From Dermanyssus gallinae (lineage: Eukaryota > Arthropoda > Arachnida > Mesostigmata > Dermanyssidae): a stretch of DNA of 64,000 bases. The notes under the pieces are model-generated. The model ran no database searches, was not told the origin of the DNA, and worked only from the letters and a program-made list of their open reading frames with translations. The position numbers were made by a program, and so were the translations under genes. Of the stretch, positions 22,743 through 37,000 are shown piece by piece. How positions within the stretch are numbered: the first letter of the stretch is position 1; each line of letters starts with the position of its first letter. The stretch is from contig QVRM01005989.1 of assembly GCA_003439945.1 (NCBI GenBank), positions 99,602 to 163,601 on the forward strand, written 5' to 3'.

Positions 22743-25700
22743 ATATATATATAATGCATCAGGCTTTTCGTAAACATTCTGATGTTTGTTTTAATTATAA
22801 AAGGCCGCTCTGTTCATAAATGTATATTGAGTTAGAGCCTGTGAGGCGTATGAATCCACGTGTTTTTTTTTTAAATCGTTGTTTATTGATTACATATATA
22901 ATCTGGAGAGTCTCTCATCAGAGACTCACTACACAGATGTACATTACGCTTTGGACGTTTTTTAACATATGGTATGCCTACAAATTGTAAATGTTTCGCT
23001 AATGATTAGATTAGTTGTCTCATGCTGATTTGTGTCACTAGACCACTGGAATTGACAAACTTTACCTGATTAGCAATTTTGTTGTTATCTATTCGGATTG
23101 ATAACACGTTTCTGTCGTCGCTAATCTTAGTGATGGCTTTTCGCCATTGTGTTTCTTCCATTCTGTATTTTTTGAATTCTCTAAGAATGTGTATAACGTC
23201 ATCATATTTATTGCACTCTTTGCACATTAGACAAAGTTTGAGATAACGATAGTCTAGACTTAGATATGGCAGAGTTGATGAATTGCTAAAATAGATGCTT
23301 GGAAAAAGGGTTGATCTTTTCATCTTGCAACGTAATTAAAAACTACAATAGAAGCGCGGATTTAAGCAATGAACAAGGAAAATTAGAGCGGACTTGAAGC
23401 CATATATAAGCAATATAACTAGTACTAGCTTTGTGGCTACTAGTTAGAACAGACTACAATATGAAAAAGCCTACCTTACACAGCCTATGAAATATATTTT
23501 TTTTATAACAAATTTGTTATAACACATTTTTAATTAAACAAGTCTGTTGAAACACTAAGCAGACAAATTTTAATAAGCTATCACTTACACGCACTCGTAT
23601 GATGAGAGTGAAGTGAGAAAATGCATACTACTAAATCTCGGCACAGTACGGTGCATTGTTCCAGTACTGCTAAGCCTACATTACACGCTTGTATACGGAC
23701 TCGATCACTTGCTCTGCAACAAATATCTGTTTAGCCAGATCAGAAACTAAAATGACACTGAAAACGAAAGGATAATGAGTGCCAAGTTTGTTTAGGTATT
23801 TTCATGTTTGAACATACTAATCGTCTCCTAGAGTACTCCTACAATGACATACGCTCTACATATACATATATTACTTTAGTACTTTTGAGATCTGCATACT
23901 AGGCCGTAGACTAGTTAGCTTTCGTCAGCAAATACACTGGACGATATGTTTCACAAAGCTGTCGGCAGCTACTGCATTGTCAGCTTTTTGGCGGTCTACT
24001 CTCATATGTAGGGAGTTATCAACGCTGTGCCTTACGTGACGGCGAAGCATCACGGTCAGCCGTTTGTGATGCGGGAGGGGGACAGTGGTCTATTTTGTGT
24101 ATTTTTATTCATAGCTTGTGCTCTCTAGCAGTTGGCTCATTTTTAGATTGTTACGTTCCTAATTTAACAGGTTACTTTCTGCTCGTCTGTGTTTGTGACA
24201 CGAAACCGTCGCTGCCGAAATCTCCCGACGAGTATTACGAGTTCTCGGCGGCTAGACAGTCCAACTTGTTACGATTTGATTTATGCACGCCGAAAATTAT
24301 TCTTCTTAGGAAGGCGGCCTTGAGTCTAAGTAGTAGGCGGTTTCAGGAAGATTAGATGTGCGGTTCTGTGCCAGAACGCGACAGCCTCTTCCAGCCCAAG
24401 TATAAGCCGGAGCTCACCACTCACCTCCAACAGGGCTCAGTTAACTCCGAGAGACCAGAGAGAGAAAGAGATCGCTGCTGTGCCAAGTTCAATGAAGCGA
24501 CAAATATGATTCTCTTCTGCAAGGGAAAATTCATGCATGCAAGCTTTGGAAGGTCTTCTTCGGATGCCAATGATATGTTCATTTTTTTGTCATGTTTAGG
24601 CGCCGACGTTAACTGGCGCGTGTCTCTTCATGTTACGCATCTATTCCGTTAAGTCTGCTGGTAGCGATACTGCTCTATTTACTTAGAAGTTGTCCGGTGG
24701 CCACAGTCCTAATTAACCACAATTGTCTGCCACAAATAACTACTATGTGCCGCAGTTAACTACTGCTTAAAGTGACGACGCAGACCTAGCTTGCGTCCAG
24801 CTGACATGCCGATATTAGGCTACGCATCTAGAAGCTCAAAGTTCGTTGCAAATTAATTATTGACACATGATTGTTTGGGAGTTTACTTGTAAATGGCGGC
24901 GACTTATAGTGAAGTAGTGTTACCACCTTTTCACGATTTTGGATTCTGGCAGAACGATGTTGAAGTATTCGATCATAGATTATTTTGTATTACGAGGACC
25001 CATTTAGAATTTGTCAAAAACCTATCAGCCTTGCTATCACGCGACCTTGTGTTTGCAACTTCCATTGAACGTAACCGTATATCGCCTATTTGATAGTTTC
25101 GCGATATTAAATTTAATTTATTAAACATGCAAATGCATGTGTACACATAATTTACACATTTATAGATGTGTATATATATATATATATATATATATTCTCT
25201 ATTAAAAAAAAATTTACGAGGACCGGCCTTTTATCTCGAGACTGGCCACAAATGGTGAGACTTGGGTACACTGTTGTGACCCTCGACTCAAGTTTCAGAG
25301 CTCGCAACGTATCAGGTCAGGCCTTGGAGCTCTTTCGCCTACAAGACGTCAACCGTCGGCTGGAAAGTGAAATTGTGTTACAAGTGTCTGTTAGGCGAAT
25401 TGTTTCTCCACCACGACAACACGCGTAAGGGTGTATATAAGGCAAGCAGTGCCGAGTGTGCAAACGTATTGTAAATGATTAATAAATCATCACAATGGGA
25501 GAAAAGCGCTTAGATTCACGCGAATCGGTACATGAACCCTGGAGTAGAAAACATGTGGAGTTAGAAAACATCAAAAAACGTGTTTTGGTAGTGTGCCTCA
25601 GTATTTGAACCCACGACCTTAATAAATGTGTAGAAATGTAATCATATAATAAATGTGTAGAAAACCAAGCAAGATGGCTTAGTGGCAAAGCCTTTGCCTT

Positions 25701-28700
25701 GCATTTGGGAGGACTGGGTTCAAAACCCAGACCGGCCACTCTTAAATTGGTTTGCATGGTTTCCAATTCAGACAAGGTAAACGCCGGAGTGAAGTAAACT
25801 TAGTCATGACATGAAAAATCCGTACACGGGCAATTGCCTTACAGGAAATCTAAAAAAAATTGAAAAATTACGGCAAGATCTAAATCATATTTTACGTTTA
25901 GATATATATGTATATTTATATATATCTCAAAAAAATTCCAAACACTTTGCCAGATCTCTGCATATATATTGTACATATCTACAGTCTTACATAGGCGGTG
26001 CATCTGCAATTTCCAAAGTCGAGAGCAGTCCGCTTGAAAAACGTCTCATTACAGCCTTTTTTTATATATACGATATAGAGTAATCGCCGGACAGTAGGTG
26101 AACTAACATACAATGCCACATTTACGCGAGATCTCGCAGCAGAGGCAACCGCTCATTTATGAACACCAAAGCGCATATATTCATGACAAGCGCGACCTTT
26201 CGGCTGGGAGCTAGGGCTTATCGAGTCGCTTGGGTATGTGACATTTGTTGCAACGGCGGTGGCCGCAACAACAACGACAACAATAACTACACGCCTAGTA
26301 GCAACTTCACGATAACGTCTGAGTTGGCTTGACAATCACGACTTGGCAATCTGAGTCGGGTTCCTCAGAGTCCTCAGAGTGAGCTTTTTAGGTAAGCAAG
26401 CCTGGACGCACAGGCAAGTAAGCAAACAAAAACAAAAAAAAGATACAGACCGCCAGATACACCGAAACTCAGGCCTCCTACGTTCGAGGTCCCAGGCTTC
26501 TATTTTTGGCCTTGCGGTAGAGTAACGTGAAGGAAGTGTGACAGAGCATGGCTGGCCGTTGTTTCTGGACAACGCCGCCAACGACTCATGGCAGTTCATC
26601 TGAGGTACATGGTCATTGTAACTCATCGTCCTTTCATAGACACGCTGCAGTGTCACGACCAGTTTAATGCTACCGCAGCTGGTGCTAATGTTGTAACCGC
26701 TGACTTTTTTTTGTTTTAACTTAATGGGGATTGGATGGAAATGCACCATCTCTATTTATTGAGACATCTGTGCTTCCCGTTTTTTTTTTTCGGTCATGGT
26801 CGATTATTAGTCCACTCTGGCATTAACCTTGTTTAAATTGGGAACCACGATAAACCAATTTAGGAGTGACCGGTCTGGGTCTCGAACCCAGGCCTCCCGA
26901 ATGCAAGGCAAAAGCTGCTGCCACTAAGCCATCTTGCTTGGTAGCTTTCTGCCACGCCTGCGGTGGTAACTCCGTGCATCGTGGCGGACGACGGAGCGTA
27001 TTGTTTGCCTTCCTGCGTGACGCACTCTGGTGCCCTGCCACCGTGTGTCTGCTGTTTCTGTTTGCTGGCCCATCTCGGCCGAGGTGGCGCCGAGCGTGAA
27101 ATGTATGAGCTCTAATGTTACATACAAAATGTGCGAACAACAAAATGAGCCGTAACCTCCATCGTTGGGGTTGCCTTTGACTCGGCCGGCAACTATTGCA
27201 TATGATGTATGCCCGTCGCATGCATTCTAGGTCTTTACATTCAGACATTTTACATTCCGTCTCTATCGTTATCTCGTCTTTGTTGTTGTTGTTGTTATTT
27301 TTGTCATCGTCGTCATCGTCATCGTCGTAGTCGTTATTGTCGTTGTTGTTATTGTTGTTGTTGTTGTTTTGTGATCGCTCTTTGCGAATCGTGGCGTCCG
27401 GTCTTACATTGAAATCGCACAATATCACGCAACGGCAATGATGATGAAGATCACAACAGTTATAATAATAATACCGACAGGGCAGGAAGGAGAAAATAGA
27501 TGGCCGGGAATTCTGGTACGACAAACTGTCGATTCAACACTGGAGCGACACGTACCCTTTCGAAGCGATCCTTTTTAAGGTTGGCAGAATATGGGTTTAC
27601 CGCATGGTCGACGGCATTGCTTGATTGTATTCTTAAAATGGCATTATTCTTATTATACTAGTAGTAGAGCATTATACTTGTACTCTTCACATGCGTAGTG
27701 CTTGATCTCGACTCTAAAATTAACGACTGCGTTTTGCCGACTCTATTTTATAAATATGTCCTAAGCGAATAATACATTATGCCCGATCTTAATGTTAGCT
27801 TTTACATTAGTAAAGTTGTGGAGGCATTATTGCTCATATCATCTCCCGCTGTTTTGCAACGACCATTTATATGTATATATATTCGCCTTTATAATATATT
27901 GTTCCTCTTTATTTCACAAAGTGGTCTCCTGTTTGGGAGCGTCAGATGGATAAATATAGAAAGTCAGTGGAAGGCGTCAATGACACGTTGCTGAGTCGCT
28001 TGCGGTTCAGGTGCCCTTCAAACGTATTAGCTTACGTTGTTTCTAGTAAAAACTCACGTTTTGAAAAAGGTAACATATCTCTACGTCAATTCACAAAATT
28101 TAACTTGCTAGGACACTTTTCTTTATGTACGATTTAATAATCTAAAGAGCCAGCGTTTCATCTTCTACGTCAAAGGCGAGTCACTGCAGAGGCCGTCTTT
28201 CATTTTGAGTTTGTAAACGGAATGTTTGCTGGGCTGATAGCCAAATAGACGCTAGCAAATTCAAATTGTAGCTGTCTATTTGGCGATTAGTCACGTTCTT
28301 GTTGTAGGAATACGCACAGTGGACAAAATACATGTAGTTCAATAAGTTCTTAGAATGAGCTTTTTAGAATTCGAATTTTGGCACGCTTTCACCGCTAATA
28401 GGAACTGCAACTTTTCGACTGCTAGCACTCAATATATTATGGTGATTGGCCGTTGCGATTTCGTTTGATAGCTTTTCCCGTGCAACGTATCGGCGTGATT
28501 TTTAAAAATTGAGAAAAAAAGAGTTTCGAGTGGTTATCAAGCATTTTTATTTCAAAGGTTGGAATGCGGCCCAAGTAAAATTGAGTTAGACGAGACGTAC
28601 AGTGACTCTGCGCCATGTTTTGCCACTGTTTCCAACTGGATTAATGTGTTAAAAAGAGGTCGCAGGAGCACCGAGGATGAACTACGTCCAGGAGGCCAAA

Positions 28701-31700
28701 AAACGGCAACTGATGAGGAAAACGTAGAGAAAGTGCGAAAAATTCTTGGCACAGATAAGCTAATGAACATTAAGGAAATAGCGGAGGCATTAGTAATTAG
28801 TTTAGGCAGTGTGCATTTTATCCTACACGAAAACTTGAAGATGAAAGAGCTTAGAGCAAAATGGCTGCCGCATTTGCTCAACCAAGGCCAAAAAGACGCG
28901 CCTGTTTTGGCTTTACAGCGAAATTTGGCCAAGATGTCGAACAATCTGTCGGATTTTTGGTGCAGATTCATGACCGTCGATGAAAGCCGGGTTCATCACT
29001 ACACTCCCGAGACCCAAGAAGCATTTTGCCAATGGTGTGGACCTGATGAAGGACCTCCGAAGAGGGTGCGGACAACGGCATTGACCGGAAAGGTGATGGC
29101 TACAGTTTTTTAAGACCAACGTAGAATAATGCTGGTCGACTACCTTGAGCGCTGTAAAACGATCACAGGAGAATATTATGCAAGACTGTTGGACTGCCGT
29201 TAGCAAGAACTCATCGTGAAACGGCCCGCTTTGCAGAAGGAGGTTGTCCCGTTTCACCAGGGCAATGCTCCTGCACACAAGTCCCGGCAAGCATCGGCAA
29301 AACTGGCCCAACTGAGGTTCGAACTTATTGAACAACCCTCCTATTCTCCAGACCTGGCCCCCCTCTGATTATTTCCTCTTCGGACATTTGAAGAATAGTC
29401 TCGGTGGAAAGCGTTTTTCCAGCAATGAAGAGGTTAAGGCTGCTGTCAATGCCTATTTTCAGTCTAACGACGCGGAATTCTACTCAAGAGGTATGAAAGC
29501 TCTGAAATCTCGGTGGGAAAAGTGTATTGAGCTTCTCGGGGAGTATATCGAATAAGAAAAATTTTAAAACATGATTTGGAAAATTCTCGGTTTTCATTCT
29601 AAGAACTTATTAAACTACCTGTACATTGAATGACCATGGCAAATTGGCACGCACTCCTTTTATGTGATAATAAACATTTGTTATAAATTACAATAAATAT
29701 AAATATATATATATATATATATATTTATACAATAAGTATATATATACAATAGATACTTACAAATGTGGGAAAGCTCGTGTATGGCATGAGAAGCTTTGAT
29801 GCTGCTGATATTTGCGTCACAGTCGGGTGAAATGCATGGCGACTATTACGCAGAGTATTTCACTAACTATTCCTTTCATATAACTAACTAACTAACTGCC
29901 CGAGCGTCGCGCCCACAGCTTTTTTAGCGCATGCATATAGTACAGCCTTTACCGCGATGGCTGTTTGCCCGAATATGACCTGGTACAGAGCGGAACAAGC
30001 ATACAACGTCTTTTCGCTCGCTAATGAGGCCGTCGTGGAACCCATCGCAGAATATATGGCTCCAGGTTGCTCGTAGCGGCATTTTACAGAGCTACTACGA
30101 TATACTAGTTTGAAAAGAAGTCAAACGTTTTAAGGAGGTAGCGAAGTGCGTCGTCATTCTGATTATATTGCATTGTTGGTGCTGACTAGTTTTAAAACCG
30201 TTTGTGAATTCATTGTGTTGTTTCGATGAAAGTGTAAAGCGCTAGATTTAAGGTTCCCGGTGAATTGCGCAAATAGACTCTCTCTAAACCAACTGAGGAA
30301 ATTCCGGCGTGATAAAGCACGTTTTTTTATGTGTGCATTATCTACTCCTAACCTCTCTTCTCCTTGGCGGAATGCGGACCGTAGTGTGTCTCCTGCGGAT
30401 AATAAAAATAGAATACATTATATGGAGAATAATTTTTTTCTTATGAACAAAGAGACGTTATGACTGCTACATATTAATACACGCGCACTCCAAGAATTTG
30501 TAAGTATGCATATGACAAACTGCAGTTGATTGTGACGGAATATGCTATTGCGTACGGTATTAAGGTCAAAGACGCTAATCCTCTTATAGCCGCCACTTGC
30601 CTTGGGGAAAAGGCAGGCTCTTCCCGTTTTTATTCCTATTTGCTTATAAGCTTGCCGCTTTATAAGCCCGCCGCAACATTGCCGAGCTAGCGACCTCTTA
30701 TGAATATGACCTAAAAGAAGATTCAGCTGATCAGCGACAACGCGATTATAGTGAGGCTGCGCCGATGAGGCACACTGCATTTAAAATTGATGAGGCACTC
30801 CAGTGCGACGGGAATTTTAAGAGCAATTGTTTTATACTATATACGTAGGAATAGCGTATATATATATTATTTAGATTCATTTATTATTCGCTTGACTTGT
30901 ATACGTATATTACTAGCTTACATCACACACGGGCGATAGCCTTTTCTGCAAAATTACCTGGATAGTTATAATTGTTTGAATTTATGTAATAATGGAAATT
31001 TCAAGCTCAACGAAGAGTTATTGAACTTAAATAAATTTGCCGTCCGGAGAAGACGGTCCCATAAAAAAAAACATCAGCATAGGCGGAGATGTTGAGATAT
31101 CTGTTGAGGCATGTTGGGAGAGGCTTCCCCAACAGTGTGGCACAGTGGTCGCTGGCTGACTTAAGCGGTATAGTTTATCAACTAGTGTCAATGAAAATCG
31201 CTTACAAAAAATCAGTCAACAACAGGGATTAAACCGGCGATAGCCCAATAGATGAAAACCATCTTGCGCACTAGCCCTATTACAACTATATTAACTATAT
31301 AATATTTACAATAATATTCGTATTATTATTGCTTGAGTGCTGACGACCGTTCAGCATCATGTTGGCGCTGCTTCTCTGTAGTTCCAACGGCACCTTTTTT
31401 ATCGAAGGGATGCGGCCGATTTTGGCTCCGTCGTGGCCTCAAAGAGCTTCCTGTAGATTAAGATAATTTTTCAACTTAAAGTATAATGGTGAATACCGAA
31501 TATTTATCTACACGTAGTCGTTGCATCCATATTAACGAATTCACCGAAAATCGTACACTCAACGTTGCCAACCGCGTTGGGAGCATTGTTGCCTGCTGGC
31601 ATTATTGAGCATGGTGATGTACTTGATAAATGAAAGTCCCTGCATGGCTTCAGCATGCACAGCGTACATCCGGTAACTTACCAGTGGTACACCGCTAAAC

Positions 31701-33345
31701 AGTACCGAGTTAGTACCGAATTAGTGAACTAGAAGCTGGCTGCCTAGTATTGCCTGTGATCGAATGGCGGTATTAGGTTAGGGTAGAGGCCGTACTTGGT
31801 CCGCGCTATAAGTTAGTTGTACGAAATGAGCAGCGCCAGGGAAATTAATCGTTCTGAGTGCGTATGCAAAGATCGACAACATTCTGTGCTGTCTATTTTG
31901 GTACTCGCCACATTAGTGGCGGTTCGACTCGTTCAACAAGTGCTTATCGTAAGCCGCTTTCCCCGCACCCGACGTTGGATTCCCATAGAATCCCATAGGT
32001 TTTTAACAGATACGGCCTCTATTTGACGGTGTTCATGTTTGATGTATTTGATGATGTCGTCAACGAAATGTGGCAGTCAGAACTGGGCAGCCATATACAG
32101 GCCATGTACGTTCTCACTCAACTTAGCATCGGCCAGTTCATCGATTCCGAGGTAACGTCTAACTGAGCGAGGAAATTGCATTAAACGCAAAAAGTGAGAT
32201 ATTACAACAGTTCCGTTGAGTTTATTATTTTCACGCAGACCCGTTGCTTGCAGAACATCCGTGTTACATACATCGTTGTGCTTGTCATCCCAGTTATCTA
32301 TAATGTTATTAGTATTTATGAGCACTCAGTTTAAGCAATGGTAATAATAATAATAATGACCTTCATATCGTTGAAATGTATTAACCATCAAGGCATAGTT
32401 CACCGAGTAATTTATGATGGCATCTTTCCTTGAATAACTTAAGTGATGTACATTCCCTTAATTCATTATTGAGAGCGTTCAATACTTTGTCTAAAACCAT
32501 ATCAGGTGATTTAAGTCTATAGTTACGGTAAGTTTTGGGATGGTGTTGGATGTAAAATAAAACGAAAAATCTGTTAGATTGCTGCATACGTACTGAGTAC
32601 GACTACTTGCTTTCCGCCACCTAAAGTTGGATACATTTTAACGAATCAGAATATTATTATTCTTTAGCTCCTTGGTAAAACGTATATAGAACTACTGCGT
32701 AACTGTGGAATACGAAGTGCGGCCCCTCAGCAGACGGGGCAAATGCAACGAATAAGGCAGATAGCATCTGTACAGCTTCTAGATGCCGCGTAATTAAAAA
32801 AGGCATCTGGTAAAGTTGCATACAAACCTTAATGGTAACCCATGGTGATCCAATGAGAGACAACCAGAGGGTAAACATTGCAAATGATCTGATAGTGAAA
32901 GGGTTACATAGACGGGGAAAAGAGTACGTCAAGTAATATCTGACACTATTATCCTTTCTCCGCAACAGTCTTCACAGAGGGGAAAAGTACATTTACGCAC
33001 ATCAGTTTGATTGGTGGATATATTTTTTTAACTGATAAATATGTTACCACTATTTCTCAAAGGAACCGCTTGCGCTAAAACGTTCTAGGACCTTGTATTC
33101 AGTAATGTCTGGAACACTTTATCTGGTAGTACTTTCGGTGCTTTTCATAGTAGCCGAAACTCCGCAGCTATAGAGTAGAGGGCAAACGTTGTCTACTCAA
33201 GAGCTGTAGCTTTGACCAGACTGATCTATCAGATATGAAAATATGACATCCTTCAGTCCGATTTTTTTGGCACGCATTATTTTACTTTAATATTTATATA
33301 TATATACAAAAAGAACAAATCAATTAACTAACTGAAGAAAACGTC

Positions 33346-33387
<42 letters not shown>

Positions 33388-34000
33388 GGACTGCTAGAGA
33401 CAAACGTAAAAAAAACAAGCTAGAGGTTTTTATTCCTTTTGATATATTTTGTGATACTGATAGCGTTTTGGCTATGCTATATGAGATATATGCCTGCGAA
33501 GGTTTACTTTTGGTTTTGCCTTTGTGTTCAACGGCTATGTTTAGCAAGTAAATAAACAATTGATTTGTTTACTGTGGCACACATCCAGATCTCCCAATGT
33601 CTACTATGCTTGCGACTTAGGAAAAACGTCGTCTATTATTACTGTCAGTGACTTATGGAAGACATGCTTATGCCTCCTCTAGTCCGTGCTTTGGTAATGT
33701 GCGTAGAACGTGGCCCTACTTGTACTAATACAAGGCATGTACGTTGCGGTCGCATTGAGCGGCGTGATGCTGCAGAAATCAATCTGGTCGGACCATTCGG
33801 CTAAATATGGCTTCCTTCCCGACAAAACGCGCTTCTCGCGATATTGGCGAAATATATTTATTAAGGTCTAGCATCCGTCGATCTGAACTAGCCCAACAAG
33901 ACTACAGTGGGGGCTCGCTTTGAGTGAGATGCACCGCTGTCTCAGCTCAATGCTCCGTGTTACTTGGCAGTTTATCAAGCATTTAAAGGGAACATCAAAT

Positions 34001-34034
<34 letters not shown>

Positions 34035-37000
34035 CTCACCACATCATGCAATCTGATTTAAGATTTAAAGGTTTTCGTCATACTTGGTTATATATTTCTA
34101 TATAAAACCAATTATGATGAGTTTGCCATAAGATTATTTTTAATAATTAAGTAATGAGTTTTATTGTGTAGAGGCTGTCTATAGATGAGACTAAAGGTAT
34201 TTATTTATCCAAACTGTAGTTGTAAGCAGCACGGCTTATTTTGTAGACTTCCTAAGCGGATCTAAGAATTACCAAGCAGAACTGAGTTTCCCACTGCGTG
34301 ATAAATAAAACCACCGACAACATTAGACATTTAGTCAAGGGTGCATTAGATGCTTGGCAATCGTCCAGATTGTAATGCAACTGTATATATATATATATAT
34401 TTTTGTTTGAGATGTTGTGGTGGCGACGCCCTGCATGCACTCAGCCTCAGGAGAGATCCGCCAAGTTTTCTTTGTTTACTAAATAATTGTATATATAGGA
34501 ACGCAAGAGACTGTCGAATCTTCGAGAGGCTCGTAAAGTGATTTCATTCGCTGCTCTTGCTATACTAATTCTGTCGAAGTAGACAGTGAAAAATTCTACT
34601 TATGCGCGGAATTTTGTAAACTTGCATTAGTTCAAAAAAGTCCTACTGCTGCGCACACTGTCCAAAATACTTGGAGCGTATTTGACAAGGACAGCATTTC
34701 AAAGACTTCATGCTACACTTGTTTTGTTCCGAGTTCCGTTCGGGCAACTTAATTGTTCTGGATGAAAACCCCATTCTGGAGAGCCTATTAACTTCAAGAA
34801 AACCCGCTTGCGCGAAACTGTGAAACAGAATCCCCGAGTGTCTATGCGTGAATTAGCCATAATCTTCGGGGTAGGTGGGTCATACAACCATCCTCACTCG
34901 CCTTTGCGTCCATGATTTCGTGTCAAATTTGAACCAACGGGTACATCATGATTCAGTGAAGTAGTGTACAGAAGCAAAGTGGTATATCCACCAAAATGCT
35001 CTTTTTGGCTAGCCAGACACAACAACAAATGTCCGTTTTTGAATTGCATGTGTGACGACGCACCTGTGATGAAAAATAGTTCTTATTTCGACAATGTGAT
35101 ACGTGCGCCCCAAGTCAACCTCTCCTAGGAGTTAGAGAAACTAACCCATTCGCGCAAGACTTTGCTCCGTGTTTGCTCTGTTTGTGCCAAAACATCTACG
35201 AGAACAAATTTCTTGCCTTGGAAATCGATAGCCTGGTCCAGAGATCGCAGAAAGTTGTGGCTAATTTTGAAGAAAACATGTTAAATTAATTTTAAAGTTA
35301 TATATACGCAAATAAACCTATGTTTATTTACTTATATATAACTTTAAATATATTCATAAATAATCATATTTGAAACCTATGAAGTTGATAGACGTACAAA
35401 AACCATGTGCCTCTTACTGTTTAGTATAGTTCCCTCCTGAAGCCCGACACATCCAACGATCCTCGCTAGTCTTTAGATTACGAGCAAAGTAGTCCGAATC
35501 TTTACACCCTAAATACTTGTCTACGGTATATCACATGATTGTTGCTCAGATATCTCTTTCTGAAGAGATACTTGTTAAAGTGTCCAAACAAACAATTGTC
35601 TCACGAGACCAGTACTAGAGAATGTGGAAAACGCTCGAAAATTTGGAACGTTAGTTCGCGTAATTTGGGCATGGCAAACACATACGTGAGGGCGACGCAT
35701 TTTCGTAGTGAAAGAGCGCAGCGCTCTTTGCTTAATTTTTTTTCATGTATAAATGCTGATTTTGCGTATTTAATGTATTGCGCCATAGCTAATGCATTTC
35801 ACTCCCGCTATTTCGTGCAGCTTCAGTCGGCGGTTCGTCGTCACGGCTTCGAAGATTTTTAGCGCAGTGCTTCTATCCGAAGCCGTTTTTCGCCGCCCTG
35901 AACGTGGTCCGAAAACAACCTGCGTAATCACAGCACGCACGGTACTCGTGTTGCTCTATTGTGTGACATGCTGCAGTCACGCGACCGACTGCTACCAACG
36001 CAGTTCGAAACCAACCAATCTACATGCTGCTTATCTTTGTCACTTCTGAAGAACGTCTCTCTCCGACGCGGTAGCTCTGGTACACCTCGGAAGGAACTTG
36101 GCCAACCCTGGCGTGGCTGGCATCGTGAACGAATCTCTAGTTCTCTCTGTTGTCGGTCGCAGTTTTGCTGAAGGCCAATATCAACCCTTTTACAATACTG
36201 AGTAGAACGTGAACCTTATGTAATGGTTGCTCTGCTTGGCCGTGATTGTTCGTTTCAACCGCAGCTTGCAAACTGCTGACGGAGCGTGCACAAACGACCA
36301 CCAGATACTTCTCGCTCCTTGCCGTTTCGTAGTAGTTTAACCGACCGCCAAGATGTCTTCGCTTAGGCTTAGGTGTTATTGTTCGATCAATAACAATCGA
36401 CGAGGTCAATCTGTCTTGTCTCTGTTGTTTTGGTCAGCGGTGGCGGCAGCTTTCCTCTGTTGTTCACTTAGATTGTGTGGGCTGCTTTCATTATTTATTG
36501 TCATACATAGACACCCGGACATATGTACATCAGGACACTCAGACACTCGATAGACGGCGACCGGGTTATGACAACTGGCCGGAACGCTGCAGCTCAACAT
36601 CTTCATTGACATCAAAGAAAGACAAGCCCCAAGGGCCTCAAGTCTCGCAAAGCAGGGAGCAAAGCTTCACACACTTCACCGCAACACAGAGCGTTAGCTC
36701 GCGACAAGAAATAATTCGCAAAAAGATCTGCGTCGTCTAGTGTGTGCGTCTCATTGTTTCGCCGTTAGAATAAATATGCGTACATACATACTGAATTGTA
36801 GTTACTGCTACAATTGAACTGTCTTGTCGATGACACAGGTATTTCTCGCTGGATATATCACTAAGTGTGCTGTTACACATTCAGCTCTCCTCTGTAGTGT
36901 ACGCATAGTATCACGTACTATAAAGAGTATAAAGTAGACCAACAAACATGTATAAATCATACATGTTTGTTTTTCTTTCAGTACATATATATACATTGTG

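Noticed and set aside
25664..26942. Functional tRNA genes
   Set aside because: A and B boxes are present but the cloverleaf is not restorable by eye, and both copies share a non-tRNA body and an A-rich tail, which is the SINE pattern.
31190..31285. Second tRNA-like or SINE family on the minus strand (GGTTTAATCCC B-box-like)
   Set aside because: The A box and spacing are not convincing and there is no second copy in the window.
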